Assembly: GCA_035524955.1 (NCBI GenBank)
Contig: DATLFG010000072.1
Location: forward strand, 67,579 to 131,578
Source: CAMLFJ01 sp035524955
GTDB taxonomy: Bacteria; Methylomirabilota; Methylomirabilia; Rokubacteriales; CSP1-6
Length of the DNA: 64,000 bases
Direction: 5' to 3'
Shown: in pieces, positions 1-8,437 of the stretch
Numbering within the stretch: the stretch's first letter is position 1
How the letters are laid out: each line of letters opens with the position of its first letter
The notes under the pieces: generated by a model
What the model saw: the letters and a program-made list of their open reading frames with translations, nothing else
What the model was told of the DNA's origin: nothing
Database searches by the model: none
Translations under genes and position numbers: made by a program

Positions 1-750
1 ACGCTGGGCACGCACATCCATTCGGCGTGGCCCGCGGTGGTGGAGCTGGCCGGGCACGCGGGGGTCTTCGACTACGTGGAGTTCGCGGGCGAGTACGCCC
101 CGTACGATCTCTTCGCGCTCGAAAACCTCGGGCGGGCGGTGAACACCTTCGACCACATGTCGGCCATGTTCAAGGTCGAGCAGCAGCCGCGCACCTACCT
201 CGCGGTGCGGGCCATCGGGTCGGGGATCCAGAACCTGCTCTTCGCCGATCCACGCACCCCCGACGACGTCCGCGAGTGCGTGCGGAGCGTGCGGGCGGAG
301 ACGCCCGAGGCGGGCGGACTCCACGGCGTGGGCATGCGGCGCGACGTGGGCTACGTGATGGACGTGGGCTCACCCGCCTTCGTGCGGGCGCTCGACGACG
401 CGGTGGTGGCGGTGATGATCGAGAAGGCCTCCGCGGTGGAGAACGTGGACGCGATGCTTTCGGTGAAAGGGGTGGACATGGTGCAGTTCGGCCCTGCCGA
501 CTACTCGATGAGCATCGGCCTGCCGGGTCAATGGAATCACCCTCGCGTGATCGAGGCGGAGCGGCACGTGATCCAGACCGCGCTGCGGCTGGGCATCGCC
601 CCGCGAGCCGAGATCTCGCACCCGAGCGAGGCCAAGGTCTACCTCGACCTGGGCGTCCGGCACTTCTGCATGGGCTGGGATGTGAGCGTGCTGTTCGACT
701 ATTTCAAGACCGAGGGCGGGACCCTGCGCGACATGCTGGGCGCGGGGTAG
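1..750 (+). CDS. HpcH/HpaI-family aldolase, 5' end missing
   Basis: The frame is open from the first base and ends at 750, giving 249 visible residues; the family is about 250 long, so only a few N-terminal residues lie outside the window. Visible signatures are IEKASAVENVD (metal-ligand Glu at about visible residue 141) and GPADYSMSIG (second metal-site Asp about 167), the layout of divalent-metal-dependent class II 2-keto-3-deoxy-acid aldolases of the HpcH/HpaI fold (HpcH/HpaI, GarL, citrate lyase beta). These reversibly cleave 2-keto-4-hydroxy acids to pyruvate plus an aldehyde in the cytosol. It lies 18 bp before a sugar-type ABC importer gene on the same strand, so a role in catabolising the imported compound is a reasonable inference. 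The substrate cannot be read from the sequence. Confidence 0.85.
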   Translation, partial: TLGTHIHSAWPAVVELAGHAGVFDYVEFAGEYAPYDLFALENLGRAVNTFDHMSAMFKVEQQPRTYLAVRAIGSGIQNLLFADPRTPDDVRECVRSVRAETPEAGGLHGVGMRRDVGYVMDVGSPAFVRALDDAVVAVMIEKASAVENVDAMLSVKGVDMVQFGPADYSMSIGLPGQWNHPRVIEAERHVIQTALRLGIAPRAEISHPSEAKVYLDLGVRHFCMGWDVSVLFDYFKTEGGTLRDMLGAG

Positions 751-768
751 CGCACGGGGCTGTCGCCC

Positions 769-2070
769 ATGGCGCCCCGTCCGGCGCGCGCCGCGGCCGC
801 CGGCCTCTTCCTGCCGCTCCTCCTCGCCCTGTCGGCAGGCGGCTGCGGCGAGCGTCCCGGGGCGGGCGCGCCGATCACGCTGGTCTTCAAGCACGCCAAG
901 ATCCTCGGACCCGCCGATCCGATGCCCGGGCTCCTCCGGCGCTTCGAGGCGGATCACCCGGGCGTGCGTGTGCAGAGCGAGGCGCTCACCTGGAGCTCGG
1001 ACGAGCAGCACCAGTTCTACGTCATCAACCTCGAAGGCGGTGGTCCGCCCTTCGACGTGATGATGCTCGACGTGATCTGGGTGCCCGAGTTCGCGCGCGC
1101 GGGCTGGATCCTGGACCTCACCTCGTCCGTGCCCCCGGCCGAGCGCGACGCCCATTTCCCGACCGCGATCGCGCCCGCCATGCAGGACGGTCGGCTCTGG
1201 GCCCTGCCGTGGTTCATGAACGTGGGCCTGCTCTACTACCGCGCCGATCTGCTGGCGAAGTACGGCTTCGGCGCGCCGCCCGAGACGTACGAGGAGCTGA
1301 CCGCGCAGGTGCGGCGGATCCGCGCGGGGGAGCGCGATCCGAGTCTTGACGGCTACCTCTGGCAGGGCAAGCAGTACGAGGGTGGCATGGTCAACGTGCT
1401 GGAGGCGCTCTGGGCCAACGGGGCGCGGCTCCTCGACGAGGCGGGGCGGCCGTTCCCCGAGGCCGAGCGCGCGCGCGAGTCGCTCGCCTTCCTCCGCGGC
1501 CTCATCGAGAGCGGGGTGAGCCCGGCCTGGGTCACCGCGGCGGACGAGGAGCTGACCCGCCGGCCCTTCGGCGACGGGCGCGCGATCTTCCTCCGGAGCT
1601 GGCCCTACGCGCTGGATCTGTTCGAGCTGCCGGACTCGCGCGTGCGCGGCAAGGTGGGGGTCGCGCCGATTCCGCGCCTGCGCCACGGCCCGGTCGGCGC
1701 GGCCTCCACCGGCGGTGCGCACCTGGCGGTGAGCGCGCGCACGCGCCACCGGGACCTGGCGGTGGCGCTCGCGCGCTTTCTCACCAGCGAGACCGCCCAG
1801 CGGGCGATGACGGAGGGCGCCGCGCTGCGTCCCTCGCGCCCGGCGCTCTATCGTGACGCGGGGCTGATCGCGCGAGACCCGAGCCTGCCCGCGCTCCACG
1901 GGCTGATGCTCCGCGGCCACCCGCGTCCCATCACGCCCTACTACCTGATGCTCTCCACCACGCTCCAGCCCGAGTTCTCCGCGGTCCTGGTCGGCCGCAA
2001 GTCCCCCGCGCGCGCGATGCGCGACGCCACCGCCCAGGTCGAGCACCTCCTGCGCTCGGTGACGCCGTGA
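769..2070 (+). CDS. Extracellular solute-binding lipoprotein of a sugar-type ABC importer
   Basis: A 433-residue protein beginning with a lipoprotein signal peptide: basic start, Leu-rich core, lipobox LSAGGC with Cys26. The mature part has the family 1 (MalE/UgpB-like) binding-protein layout. WALPWFMNVGLLYYRADLL is typical of the hinge/ligand region, and the central GRAIFLRSWPYALDL and the later SARTRHRDLAVALARFL segments fit the same family. It would be anchored in the periplasm and deliver a sugar, oligosaccharide or polyol to the two permeases that follow; the stop overlaps the next start (GTGA). No ATPase gene is adjacent, so the transporter must borrow a shared MsmK/UgpC-type ATPase from elsewhere. 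Ligand unknown. Confidence 0.9.
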   Translation: MAPRPARAAAAGLFLPLLLALSAGGCGERPGAGAPITLVFKHAKILGPADPMPGLLRRFEADHPGVRVQSEALTWSSDEQHQFYVINLEGGGPPFDVMMLDVIWVPEFARAGWILDLTSSVPPAERDAHFPTAIAPAMQDGRLWALPWFMNVGLLYYRADLLAKYGFGAPPETYEELTAQVRRIRAGERDPSLDGYLWQGKQYEGGMVNVLEALWANGARLLDEAGRPFPEAERARESLAFLRGLIESGVSPAWVTAADEELTRRPFGDGRAIFLRSWPYALDLFELPDSRVRGKVGVAPIPRLRHGPVGAASTGGAHLAVSARTRHRDLAVALARFLTSETAQRAMTEGAALRPSRPALYRDAGLIARDPSLPALHGLMLRGHPRPITPYYLMLSTTLQPEFSAVLVGRKSPARAMRDATAQVEHLLRSVTP

Positions 2071-2924
2071 GCGACCGCGGCCTGGCCTGGCTTCTCCTGT
2101 CCCCGGCCTTGCTGGTCCTCGCCACCCTCACCGTGTATCCCGCGCTCTGGGTGCTGTGGCTCGCGTTCCAGTACCGCATCCCGGTATTCGGCATCTCGCG
2201 CTGGGCCGGGCTCGACCACTTCGCGTTCCTCGCGGAGGGCACGCGCTTCTGGAACGCGGCGTGGGTCACCGGCGTATTCACGGTGACATCGGTCGCGCTG
2301 GAGAGCGCGCTGGGCCTGGCCATCGCGGTGGCGCTGCGGGGGCAGCGCGGCGGCCGGCGCACCGCCCTGGCCCTGCTGCTCCTGGCCTGGGCGCTGCCGT
2401 CGGTGGTGACGGCCAAGATGTTCGAGTGGCTCTATCACCCCGCGGGCGGACTCGTGAACTTCCTGCTGGGCGACCGCGCCATCAACTGGCTCGGCGACCC
2501 CGCCCTCGCCCTGCCGTCGCTGATCCTGGCCGACGTGTGGCGCGCCACCCCGTTCGTGGCCCTACTCTGCTACGCGCGTCTCCTGACGATTCCGCCGGAT
2601 CTCTACGAGGCCGCCGAGGTGGACGGCGCCGCGGGGCTCCAGGCCTTCGCCCGCATCACCTGGCCGCTCGTGCGGCCGATCCTCCTCGTGACGATGCTCT
2701 TCCGCACGCTGGACGCGATCCGCGCCTTCGACATCATGTTCGTGCTGACGGGCGGGGGGCCGGCGGGCAGCACCGAGTCGCTCACGGTATACGCCTACCG
2801 GGCCCTGTTCCAGACCCTCCAGATCGGCCTCGGCTCCGCGATCGGCGTGGTGGTGTTCGCGCTCGTGATGGTCGTCGCCGCGGTGTATCTGCGGCTGATC
2901 GGCCGACCGGAGCGAACGGCGTGA
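2067..2924 (+). CDS. ABC importer permease, MalF/UgpA type
   Basis: A 285-residue inner-membrane protein with about six hydrophobic segments, the first at residues 7-30. The cytoplasmic EAA loop that docks the ATPase is visible as EAAEVDGAAGLQAFARITWP (about residues 183-202). Family knowledge makes it one half of the membrane channel in CUT1-type sugar importers. The start is GTG at 2067, overlapping the stop of the binding-protein gene by four bases, which indicates translational coupling. Its own stop overlaps the next permease start in the same way. An alternative assignment such as a glycerol-phosphate or trehalose importer cannot be excluded. Confidence 0.9.
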   Translation: MSDRGLAWLLLSPALLVLATLTVYPALWVLWLAFQYRIPVFGISRWAGLDHFAFLAEGTRFWNAAWVTGVFTVTSVALESALGLAIAVALRGQRGGRRTALALLLLAWALPSVVTAKMFEWLYHPAGGLVNFLLGDRAINWLGDPALALPSLILADVWRATPFVALLCYARLLTIPPDLYEAAEVDGAAGLQAFARITWPLVRPILLVTMLFRTLDAIRAFDIMFVLTGGGPAGSTESLTVYAYRALFQTLQIGLGSAIGVVVFALVMVVAAVYLRLIGRPERTA

Positions 2925-3736
2925 GGGCGGGCCGGCGGCGCGACGCGGTGGTGCTCCTCGCGCTGTCGCTCTACGCCGCGCCCTTCTTCTGGCAGGCGCT
3001 CACCTCGGTGCGGCCCGACGCCGAGCTGCTGCCCCTGACCCGGCTCCTGCCGAGCCGTCTCACGTGGGCCCACTACGACGTGGTGCTCCGTCAGAGCCTG
3101 ATGCCGCGCGCCCTGATCAACAGCCTGGGCATCGCCCTCCTCAGCACCCTGCTGGCGATCGGGCTCGGGGCGCTCGCCGCCTATGCGCTCGCGCGGCTGC
3201 CGGTGCGGGGCCGCGGCGTGATCCTGCTCGCCATGGTCGCGGCCACCGCGTTCCCCCAGATCGCCACCGTGAGCCCGCTCTACCTGCTGATGCGCGCGCT
3301 GGGCCTGCGCGACACGTGGCTGGCGCTGATCCTCGCGAACGGCTCGTTCGCGCTGCCGCTGGTGATCTGGCTGCTCACCGGCTTCATCCGCGAGATCCCG
3401 CGCGCGCTCGAGGAGGCGGCGGCGGTGGACGGCGCCGACCGGCTGGCGATTCTCAGATGGGTTGTTCTACCGCTGGTGGCGCCGGGCATGGCCTCGGCGG
3501 CGCTGCTCGCGTTCCTCTTCTCGTGGAACGAGTTCCTCTTCGCCTACAGCTTCACGGCCACCGAGGCCAGCCGCACGGTCCCGGTCGCGCTGGCCCTCTT
3601 CCCCGGCGTCTTCGAGGTGCCCTGGGGCGACATCGCGGCCGCCTCGCTGCTGGCGAGTCTGCCGCCGATCCTGATCGTGGTGGGCTTCCAGCGCTACCTG
3701 GTCCGCGGTCTCCTGGCCGGCGCCCTGCGCGAATGA
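2921..3736 (+). CDS. ABC importer permease, MalG/UgpE type
   Basis: A 271-residue inner-membrane protein and the second channel half. The EAA loop reads EEAAAVDGADRLAILRWVV (about residues 164-182) followed by LPLVAPG, the standard MalG form. Six hydrophobic segments are visible, the first at about residues 8-25. I chose GTG 2921 because it overlaps the preceding stop (GTGA), as at the previous gene junction. The frame is open further upstream only because of high G+C. It closes the importer gene group; a palindromic repeat follows three bases after the stop, and no ATPase gene follows. Confidence 0.9.
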   Translation: MRAGRRRDAVVLLALSLYAAPFFWQALTSVRPDAELLPLTRLLPSRLTWAHYDVVLRQSLMPRALINSLGIALLSTLLAIGLGALAAYALARLPVRGRGVILLAMVAATAFPQIATVSPLYLLMRALGLRDTWLALILANGSFALPLVIWLLTGFIREIPRALEEAAAVDGADRLAILRWVVLPLVAPGMASAALLAFLFSWNEFLFAYSFTATEASRTVPVALALFPGVFEVPWGDIAAASLLASLPPILIVVGFQRYLVRGLLAGALRE

Positions 3737-3738
3737 CA

Positions 3739-3761
3739 CCCTCTCCCCTCGGGGGAGAGGG
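3739..3761. repeat. Palindromic repeat, CCCTCTCCCC-type, copy 1
   Basis: The arms CCCTCTCCCC (3739-3748) and GGGGAGAGGG (3752-3761) are perfect complements around three bases, followed by CAGCGTGAGGGG. The same palindrome with the same flank, in reverse orientation, occurs at 49708-49730. It lies between the permease stop and the convergent YbaK-like gene, so it may also act as a transcription-ending hairpin, although it has no T-run. Confidence 0.7.
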
Positions 3762-3794
3762 CAGCGTGAGGGGCGGGGTGAGGCGTTTGGGGCG

Positions 3795-4292
3795 CTACGG
3801 CTCCGACACCAGCCCCGGCGTGACCGTCGCCCCCGGCAGCCCGCGGAACACCTCCGGCGAGATCTTCACCTTCAGCGAGCGGCTGCCGCCACCCAGGATG
3901 ATCCAGGGGAAGGACATCAGCCCATCGTCCACGTAGATCGGCAGATCCGCGGGCAGGGCGAAGACGGTGACGCCGCCCAGCATCATGCCCGTGAGTGCGC
4001 GGGTCTCCTCCGGGTCGGCGAAGGAGAGCCGGGACACGCCGAGCAGCCTTCGCACCGTGTGGTTGACGTCCACCCGCCGCGTGGCGCGGACCACGCAGGC
4101 GCAGTAGCGCTTCGGCTCCTTCTTCGAGCCGACGATGATGGTGTTGGCCGACTGCTCCGCCGGGTAGCCGTACTGCGCGCAGAAGGCGGCGGTGTCGGCG
4201 TACTGAGGGTCGATCGCGACCATCTCGTGGGGCAGGCCGAGCCCGTCCAGAACCTGCCGCACCCGCTGCTCGATCTCGTCCGGGGTGATCAC
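3795..4292 (-). CDS. YbaK/EbsC-family aminoacyl-tRNA deacylase-like protein
   Basis: A 165-residue protein of the YbaK/ProRS-INS fold, which hydrolyses mischarged aminoacyl-tRNAs such as Cys- or Ala-tRNA(Pro) in the cytosol. Supporting segments are TIIVGSKKEPKRYCACVV, the VNHTVRRLLG strand-helix, and the closing pocket motif ALTGMMLGGVTVFALP, the usual place of the conserved G-x-P-G loop. The frame extends about 44 codons upstream. I placed the start at GTG 4292 because a good ribosome site (GGAGGA) lies about ten bases before it and the extra upstream residues are Arg-rich and unlike the family. It is a lone gene, convergent with the importer genes. Confidence 0.8.
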   Translation of the reverse strand: MITPDEIEQRVRQVLDGLGLPHEMVAIDPQYADTAAFCAQYGYPAEQSANTIIVGSKKEPKRYCACVVRATRRVDVNHTVRRLLGVSRLSFADPEETRALTGMMLGGVTVFALPADLPIYVDDGLMSFPWIILGGGSRSLKVKISPEVFRGLPGATVTPGLVSEP

Positions 4293-4455
4293 CGGTACCG
4301 ATCCTCCGATCAGGATGTGGATTCGCGCGGCCCGCCGAGCATACCGCGCGCCGGCGTCGGGTCGGCGCGGAAGAATCGCTAGGCGAACGCGGTCGCGCCG
4401 GCGTCGCGGCAGACGCGGAGCCACCCCATCGCCTGCCTCGCCGTCCGGCCTTCAT

Positions 4456-4463
4456 TGTACAAT
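4456..4463 (+). promoter_or_regulatory. Possible promoter -10 element for the enoyl-CoA hydratase gene
   Basis: TGTACAAT stands out in very GC-rich sequence, with TACAAT at 4458-4463, about 60 bases before the coding start. No convincing -35 box is seen 16-18 bases upstream. Prediction only. Confidence 0.4.
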
Positions 4464-4524
4464 CACCCGTCCACGCTTCGGATTCCTCACGACGATCCGG
4501 CGGCGCCGCCGGAGGAGAGCCACG

Positions 4525-5319
4525 ATGAGCACGGATCTGCTCGAGCAGGTGAAGGACGGAGTGGCTGTGCTGACCCTCAACCGCCCCGACCGGCTGAATG
4601 CGATGTCGCGGCCGATGCTGGACGCCCTGCTGGAAGCCCTGCCGCGGCTGGCCGAGGATCCGGAGGTCGGGGTGGTCGTCCTCACCGGGGCCGGTCGCGG
4701 CTTCTGCGCGGGTGGCGACGTCAAGGCCATGGCCGAGGGCACCGAGCTGGGCGGCCAGACCATGGAAGAGCGGGCCCAGGCGCTGCGCTCGCGCATGGAG
4801 ACCTCGCGGTGGCTCCACGAGATGCCCAAGCCCACCATCGCGATGATGCGGGGGCCGGCCGCGGGTGCCGGGCTCTCGCTGGCGATGGCCTGCGACATGC
4901 GCATCGCGAGCGACACCGTGAAGCTCGGCACCGCCTTCGCCCGGGTCGGCTACTCCGGCGACTTCGGCGGCAGCTACTACCTGACCCAGCTCGTAGGCAC
5001 CGCCAAGGCGCGCGAGCTCTACTTCACCGCGGACCTGCTCGACGCCCAGCAGGCGCTCGGGCTGGGCCTGGTCAACCGGGTGGTAGCCGACGCGCGCCTC
5101 GAGGAGGAGACGATGGGGCTGGCCGCCCGCCTGGCCCGCGGGCCGCGCGTGGCCTATCGCTACATGAAGCGCAACATGAACGCGGCAGAGCACGCCTCGC
5201 TCGAGCAGATGCTCGACCTCGAGGCGTGGCACCACACGCGCACCGGCATGACCGAGGACCACCGCGAGGCCGCGCGCGCCTTCGTGGAGAAGCGCGAGCC
5301 CCACTTCAAGGGCCGCTAG
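4525..5319 (+). CDS. Enoyl-CoA hydratase/isomerase family protein
   Basis: A 264-residue crotonase-fold protein. The two oxyanion-hole regions are clear: GRGFCAGGDVKAM (about residues 62-74) and RGPAAGAGLSLAMACDMRIA (about 109-128). The segment GYSGDFGGSYYLTQLVG occupies the second catalytic stretch, with Asp where hydratases often have Glu, so hydratase versus isomerase or another crotonase activity is undecided. Family members act on acyl-CoA thioesters, usually in beta-oxidation. Start ATG 4525 is preceded by a strong GGAGGAG site; alternative longer reading frames start in non-homologous sequence. It is followed, after 78 bases, by genes for membrane-lipid modification. Confidence 0.9.
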   Translation: MSTDLLEQVKDGVAVLTLNRPDRLNAMSRPMLDALLEALPRLAEDPEVGVVVLTGAGRGFCAGGDVKAMAEGTELGGQTMEERAQALRSRMETSRWLHEMPKPTIAMMRGPAAGAGLSLAMACDMRIASDTVKLGTAFARVGYSGDFGGSYYLTQLVGTAKARELYFTADLLDAQQALGLGLVNRVVADARLEEETMGLAARLARGPRVAYRYMKRNMNAAEHASLEQMLDLEAWHHTRTGMTEDHREAARAFVEKREPHFKGR

Positions 5320-5397
5320 ATCTTGCCCTGGCACCCCGCCCCCGTGTAGGCTCCGCGCTGTGATGGACACCCTGGTCTCGGGAGGTGGGGGCGGGTG

Positions 5398-5745
5398 ATG
5401 CGGGCCTTCTTGACCCCCACCCCGACCCCCGCCCGGGCCGCCGCGATCCTCCGGCGGGTCTTCGGCAGCTTGCCCGCCTCGTTCGCCTTCCGGCTCTGGG
5501 ACGGCCAGGAAGTGCACTTCGGCCAGGACCGGCCCGAGTGCATCACGGTGATCAAGAGCCCGGAGACGTTCCTCTCGCTGATCCGCGACCCTTCGCCGTA
5601 CAATTTCGCCGAGGCCTACGTGCAGAGCCGGATCGACCTGGAAGGTGATCTGTTCCGCGCGATGGACGTGGCCAACGTGGTCGAGGAGCTGAAGGTGACG
5701 CCGCTGCAGAAGCTGTCCATCCTCCTGTCGCTGTGGAGGCGGTGA
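5398..5745 (+). CDS. Stand-alone N-terminal domain of cyclopropane-fatty-acid synthase
   Basis: A 115-residue protein that matches only the N-terminal (SCP2-like) domain of cyclopropane-fatty-acyl-phospholipid synthases. The diagnostic stretch is FAEAYVQSRIDLEGDLFRAM (about residues 67-86), preceded by FRLWDGQEVHFG and FLSLIRDP. In E. coli Cfa this domain lies in front of the methyltransferase domain on the same chain. Here the catalytic part is a separate gene at 6866-7768, with a flavoprotein gene between them. Start ATG 5398 follows a GGAGGTGGGGG stretch; a GTG one codon earlier is equally possible. The stop TGA shares one base with the next ATG (TGATG), so the three genes are probably co-translated. 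Confidence 0.75.
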   Translation: MRAFLTPTPTPARAAAILRRVFGSLPASFAFRLWDGQEVHFGQDRPECITVIKSPETFLSLIRDPSPYNFAEAYVQSRIDLEGDLFRAMDVANVVEELKVTPLQKLSILLSLWRR

Positions 5746-6869
5746 TGGGCTGGGACGCGATCGTGGTCGGGGGCGGGCCGGGCGGGAGCACCGCGGCCTG
5801 GCGCCTGGCCCTGGCGGGCCTGCGCCCCCTCGTGCTCGACGCCGCGGTCTTCCCGCGGGTGAAGATCTGCGCGGGCTGGGTGACCCCGGAAGCGCTCGCG
5901 GACCTCGAGGTGGATCCCGACAAGTACCCGCTGACCATCCAGCCGTTCGACCAGTGCGTGCTCGAGTTCGCGGGCGCCCGCCACCAGACGGGCTGGCGGC
6001 GGCCCACCAGCTACGGCATCATCCGCCGCGAGTTCGATCACTACCTGCTCGGGCGCGCGGCCGCCGCGGGCGCGGACGTGCGCTGGGGCATCCGGGTCAC
6101 CGAGGTGGCCGAGCAGGCCGACCGGGTGCGCGTCGAGACCGATCGCGGCGTGTTCGAGGCGCCGGTGGTGATCGGCGCGGGTGGCCATCGCTGCCCGGTG
6201 GCGCGGGTCCTCGGGCAGGTCTCCGGCCGCGAGGAGGTCGTGGTGGCGCAGGAGAGCGAGACGCGGCTGCCACCCGAGTGGGTCGCGCGCCTCGAGCCGT
6301 TCCTGCGCGCGCCCGAGCTCTACGTCGAGCCCGACCTGCGCGGCTACGGCTGGTACTTCCCGAAGCGCGACTTCGTCAATATCGGCGTTGGATGCACCCA
6401 GGGCGGCGACGGCAGCCTGCCCCGCCGGCGCGACGCGCTGGTGGCGAGCCTGCGCGCTTCCGGCCGGCTGCCCGAGGAGCTCGCGATCGAGCCGTTCAAG
6501 GGCCACGCGTACGTGGTGCGGCGCCAGGCGCCGCGGCGCCTGGCCGGGGCCCGCTTCTGCCTGGTCGGCGATGCGGCCGGGCTCGCCCGCGACCTGTCGG
6601 GCGAGGGGATCGGGCCCGCCATCCGGAGCGGCCGGCTGGCCGCCCTCGCGGTGACCACCCTGATCCGCGAGGGCGCGCCGCTCGACGGCTACGCGCGGCA
6701 GATCGTGGCGCGCTACGGCCCCGGCGAGCTCGGCTGGCTCCCGCGGAAGCTCTCGAATCTCCCGGACGTGCTGGCCCGGCTCGGGGTCCGGATGGTTCTG
6801 GGCTCGGCGGCGGCGCGGCGACGGATCGTGTTCGACTCCATCTTCGGCATGCGAGAGGTGGCGCCATGA
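5745..6869 (+). CDS. FAD-dependent oxidoreductase, geranylgeranyl-reductase/FixC-like
   Basis: A 374-residue flavoprotein. It opens with the dinucleotide-binding motif VVGGGPGGSTAAWRLALAG, followed by FPRVKICAGWVTPEAL, the P-R-x-K-x-C-x-G signature of geranylgeranyl-reductase-like enzymes. The second FAD motif is LVGDAAGLARDLSGEGIG (about residues 277-294). Family members reduce isoprenoid or lipid double bonds, or act as halogenases and hydroxylases. Its place between the two parts of a CFA synthase suggests it acts on the same phospholipid acyl chain, for example reducing a methylene intermediate; that is inference. ATG 5745 was chosen over an upstream GTG because of the TGATG overlap and the GGAGGC site. 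The stop overlaps the next start (ATGA). Confidence 0.85.
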   Translation: MGWDAIVVGGGPGGSTAAWRLALAGLRPLVLDAAVFPRVKICAGWVTPEALADLEVDPDKYPLTIQPFDQCVLEFAGARHQTGWRRPTSYGIIRREFDHYLLGRAAAAGADVRWGIRVTEVAEQADRVRVETDRGVFEAPVVIGAGGHRCPVARVLGQVSGREEVVVAQESETRLPPEWVARLEPFLRAPELYVEPDLRGYGWYFPKRDFVNIGVGCTQGGDGSLPRRRDALVASLRASGRLPEELAIEPFKGHAYVVRRQAPRRLAGARFCLVGDAAGLARDLSGEGIGPAIRSGRLAALAVTTLIREGAPLDGYARQIVARYGPGELGWLPRKLSNLPDVLARLGVRMVLGSAAARRRIVFDSIFGMREVAP

Positions 6870-7768
6870 CACAGGCTCGATCCAAGGAGCACGACGTCCG
6901 ATCGATCGCGCACCACTACGACGTCTCGAACGACTTCTACGCGCTGTTCCTCGACCCCCTGATGGTCTACACCTGCGCCTACTACCGCGACGCGGACGGC
7001 AAGCTCGAGCAGGCGCAGGAGGACAAGCTCGATCTGGTCTGCCGCAAGCTGCGGCTGCAGGCCGGCGAGCGGGTGCTCGACATCGGCTGCGGCTGGGGCG
7101 GTTTCAGCATCTGGGCCGCCCAGCACTACGGCGTCCGCGCCCACGGGGTCACGCTCTCGAAGGCGCAGGCGGAGTGGGCGGCCGCGCGGATCAAGCGGGA
7201 GGGGCTCGAGGAGCAGTGCCTGGTCGAGTACCGCGACGTCCGGGACCTGCCCGCGGACGCCCGCTACGACAAGATCGCGGCGATCGGGGTCATCGAGCAC
7301 GTGGGCATCCCGAACTACCCGTCTTTCTTCGGGCGCGTGAAGGAGATGCTGGTGGACGGGGGGCTCTACCTCAACCACGGCATCCACCACGAGTTCCACT
7401 GGAAGCGCACGAGCCAGACCGATTTCCTGTATCGCCACGTGTTCCCGAACGGCGATCTCTCGGGAGTGACCGAGACGCTCACCGAGATGGAGCGGGCGGG
7501 CTGGGAGCTGCTGGACCTGGAGAACCTGCGGCCGCACTACGCGCGGACGTGCCGCGAGTGGGCGGAGCGCCTCAAGGCCCGCGCGGACGAGGCGCGCGCG
7601 ATCGTGGGCGAGCAGATCTACCGGACCTGGCTGCTCTACCTCACGTGCTCGTCGGTGGCTTTCGCAAGCGGCTCCATCGGCCTCTATCAGGTGCTGATGC
7701 AGAAGCAGTGGGACCGCGCGCGCGGCCCCGCGCCCACGACCCGCGAGGACATCTACGCCGGCTGGTAA
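6866..7768 (+). CDS. Cyclopropane-fatty-acyl-phospholipid synthase, catalytic domain only
   Basis: A 300-residue SAM-dependent methyltransferase of the Cfa/CmaA family. It has YDVSNDFYALFLDP, MVYTCAYY (Cys37, equivalent to the bicarbonate-site Cys of E. coli Cfa), the SAM loop LDIGCGWGGFSIWAA, IGVIEHVG, a His-containing LNHGIHH segment, and SIGLYQV near the C terminus. These match Cfa active-site positions, so the enzyme looks functional. It transfers a methylene or methyl group to unsaturated acyl chains of membrane phospholipids. It has no N-terminal SCP2-like domain of its own, which is encoded separately at 5398-5745. ATG 6866 overlaps the preceding stop. A strong hairpin follows five bases after the stop. 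Confidence 0.9.
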   Translation: MTQARSKEHDVRSIAHHYDVSNDFYALFLDPLMVYTCAYYRDADGKLEQAQEDKLDLVCRKLRLQAGERVLDIGCGWGGFSIWAAQHYGVRAHGVTLSKAQAEWAAARIKREGLEEQCLVEYRDVRDLPADARYDKIAAIGVIEHVGIPNYPSFFGRVKEMLVDGGLYLNHGIHHEFHWKRTSQTDFLYRHVFPNGDLSGVTETLTEMERAGWELLDLENLRPHYARTCREWAERLKARADEARAIVGEQIYRTWLLYLTCSSVAFASGSIGLYQVLMQKQWDRARGPAPTTREDIYAGW

Positions 7769-7772
7769 CTAT

Positions 7773-7799
7773 CGGAGGGGGCCTCGGCGGCCCCCTCCG
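7773..7799 (+). terminator. GC-rich hairpin after the CFA gene group
   Basis: CGGAGGGGGCC (7773-7783) pairs perfectly with GGCCCCCTCCG (7789-7799) around a five-base loop, immediately after the CFA stop. No T-tract follows, so it may stabilise the 3' end or need help to terminate. A second small hairpin, GCCGGC-AAA-GGCCGGC, lies about 20 bases on. Confidence 0.6.
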
Positions 7800-7862
7800 G
7801 GCCTCCCCCCGGTAGCTTGCGCCGGCAAAGGCCGGCGTTCGAACGAAAGCAACGAATGGAGG

Positions 7863-8318
7863 CTAGCGGCGGGCGAGGGCCTGCTCGACCTCGTCGAGGT
7901 GCTCCCGCCGGTGCTCGGCGCGTAGCGGGTTGATGGGATGGCCGCCGGCCGCGATTGCGGCCAGTTGTGCTTCCGACAGGCCGGCGACCCGATCGTCGGC
8001 CGCGACAGCGGCGTCGACGGCGATCCGGGCCGCGACGCGAGGGGGCAGGGCGAGGCAGAGTGGCTTGCTGGCGTCGTTGATCCAGTCCACTGCCGCCTGG
8101 TCGTAGGCGGGTGGGGGGGTGCCCAGACCGCCGGCCCAGCGGTCGACCAGCGTGACGATCCGCTGATCCCAGAAGGCCAGGTGCGCGAGCACGCCGGCCA
8201 CCGTCCAGCCCGCCTCCATCGGCCCGGTCAGCTCGCGGTCGCGCAGCTTGTCGACGAGGGCCCGGAGCCGCTCGAGCTGCGCTTGGTTCTCGGACACGTA
8301 CGACCGGTCGATTGCCAT
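7863..8318 (-). CDS. DinB-like four-helix-bundle protein
   Basis: A 151-residue protein of the DinB/YfiT superfamily. The diagnostic part is WTVAGVLAHLAFWDQRIVTL (about residues 38-57), where the His belongs to the usual three-His metal site. A second His-rich segment near the C terminus, AEHRREHLDEVEQAL, supplies the others. Members are metal-dependent thiol transferases or damage-induced proteins of unknown reaction; nothing here identifies a substrate. Start ATG 8318 has an AGGAGG site just upstream. It is divergent from the acyl-CoA synthetase gene and has no operon partner. Confidence 0.75.
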   Translation of the reverse strand: MAIDRSYVSENQAQLERLRALVDKLRDRELTGPMEAGWTVAGVLAHLAFWDQRIVTLVDRWAGGLGTPPPAYDQAAVDWINDASKPLCLALPPRVAARIAVDAAVAADDRVAGLSEAQLAAIAAGGHPINPLRAEHRREHLDEVEQALARR

Positions 8319-8437
8319 AGAGGTCCTCCTGATCCTGCCGTGATGGCGCCTATATTGCCTCGACACCGGCCGGGCGCGAACGTGAAACGCGCGGACGTTG
8401 CCACCTCCGCCCGATTCATGCTACACACGCGGGAGCG

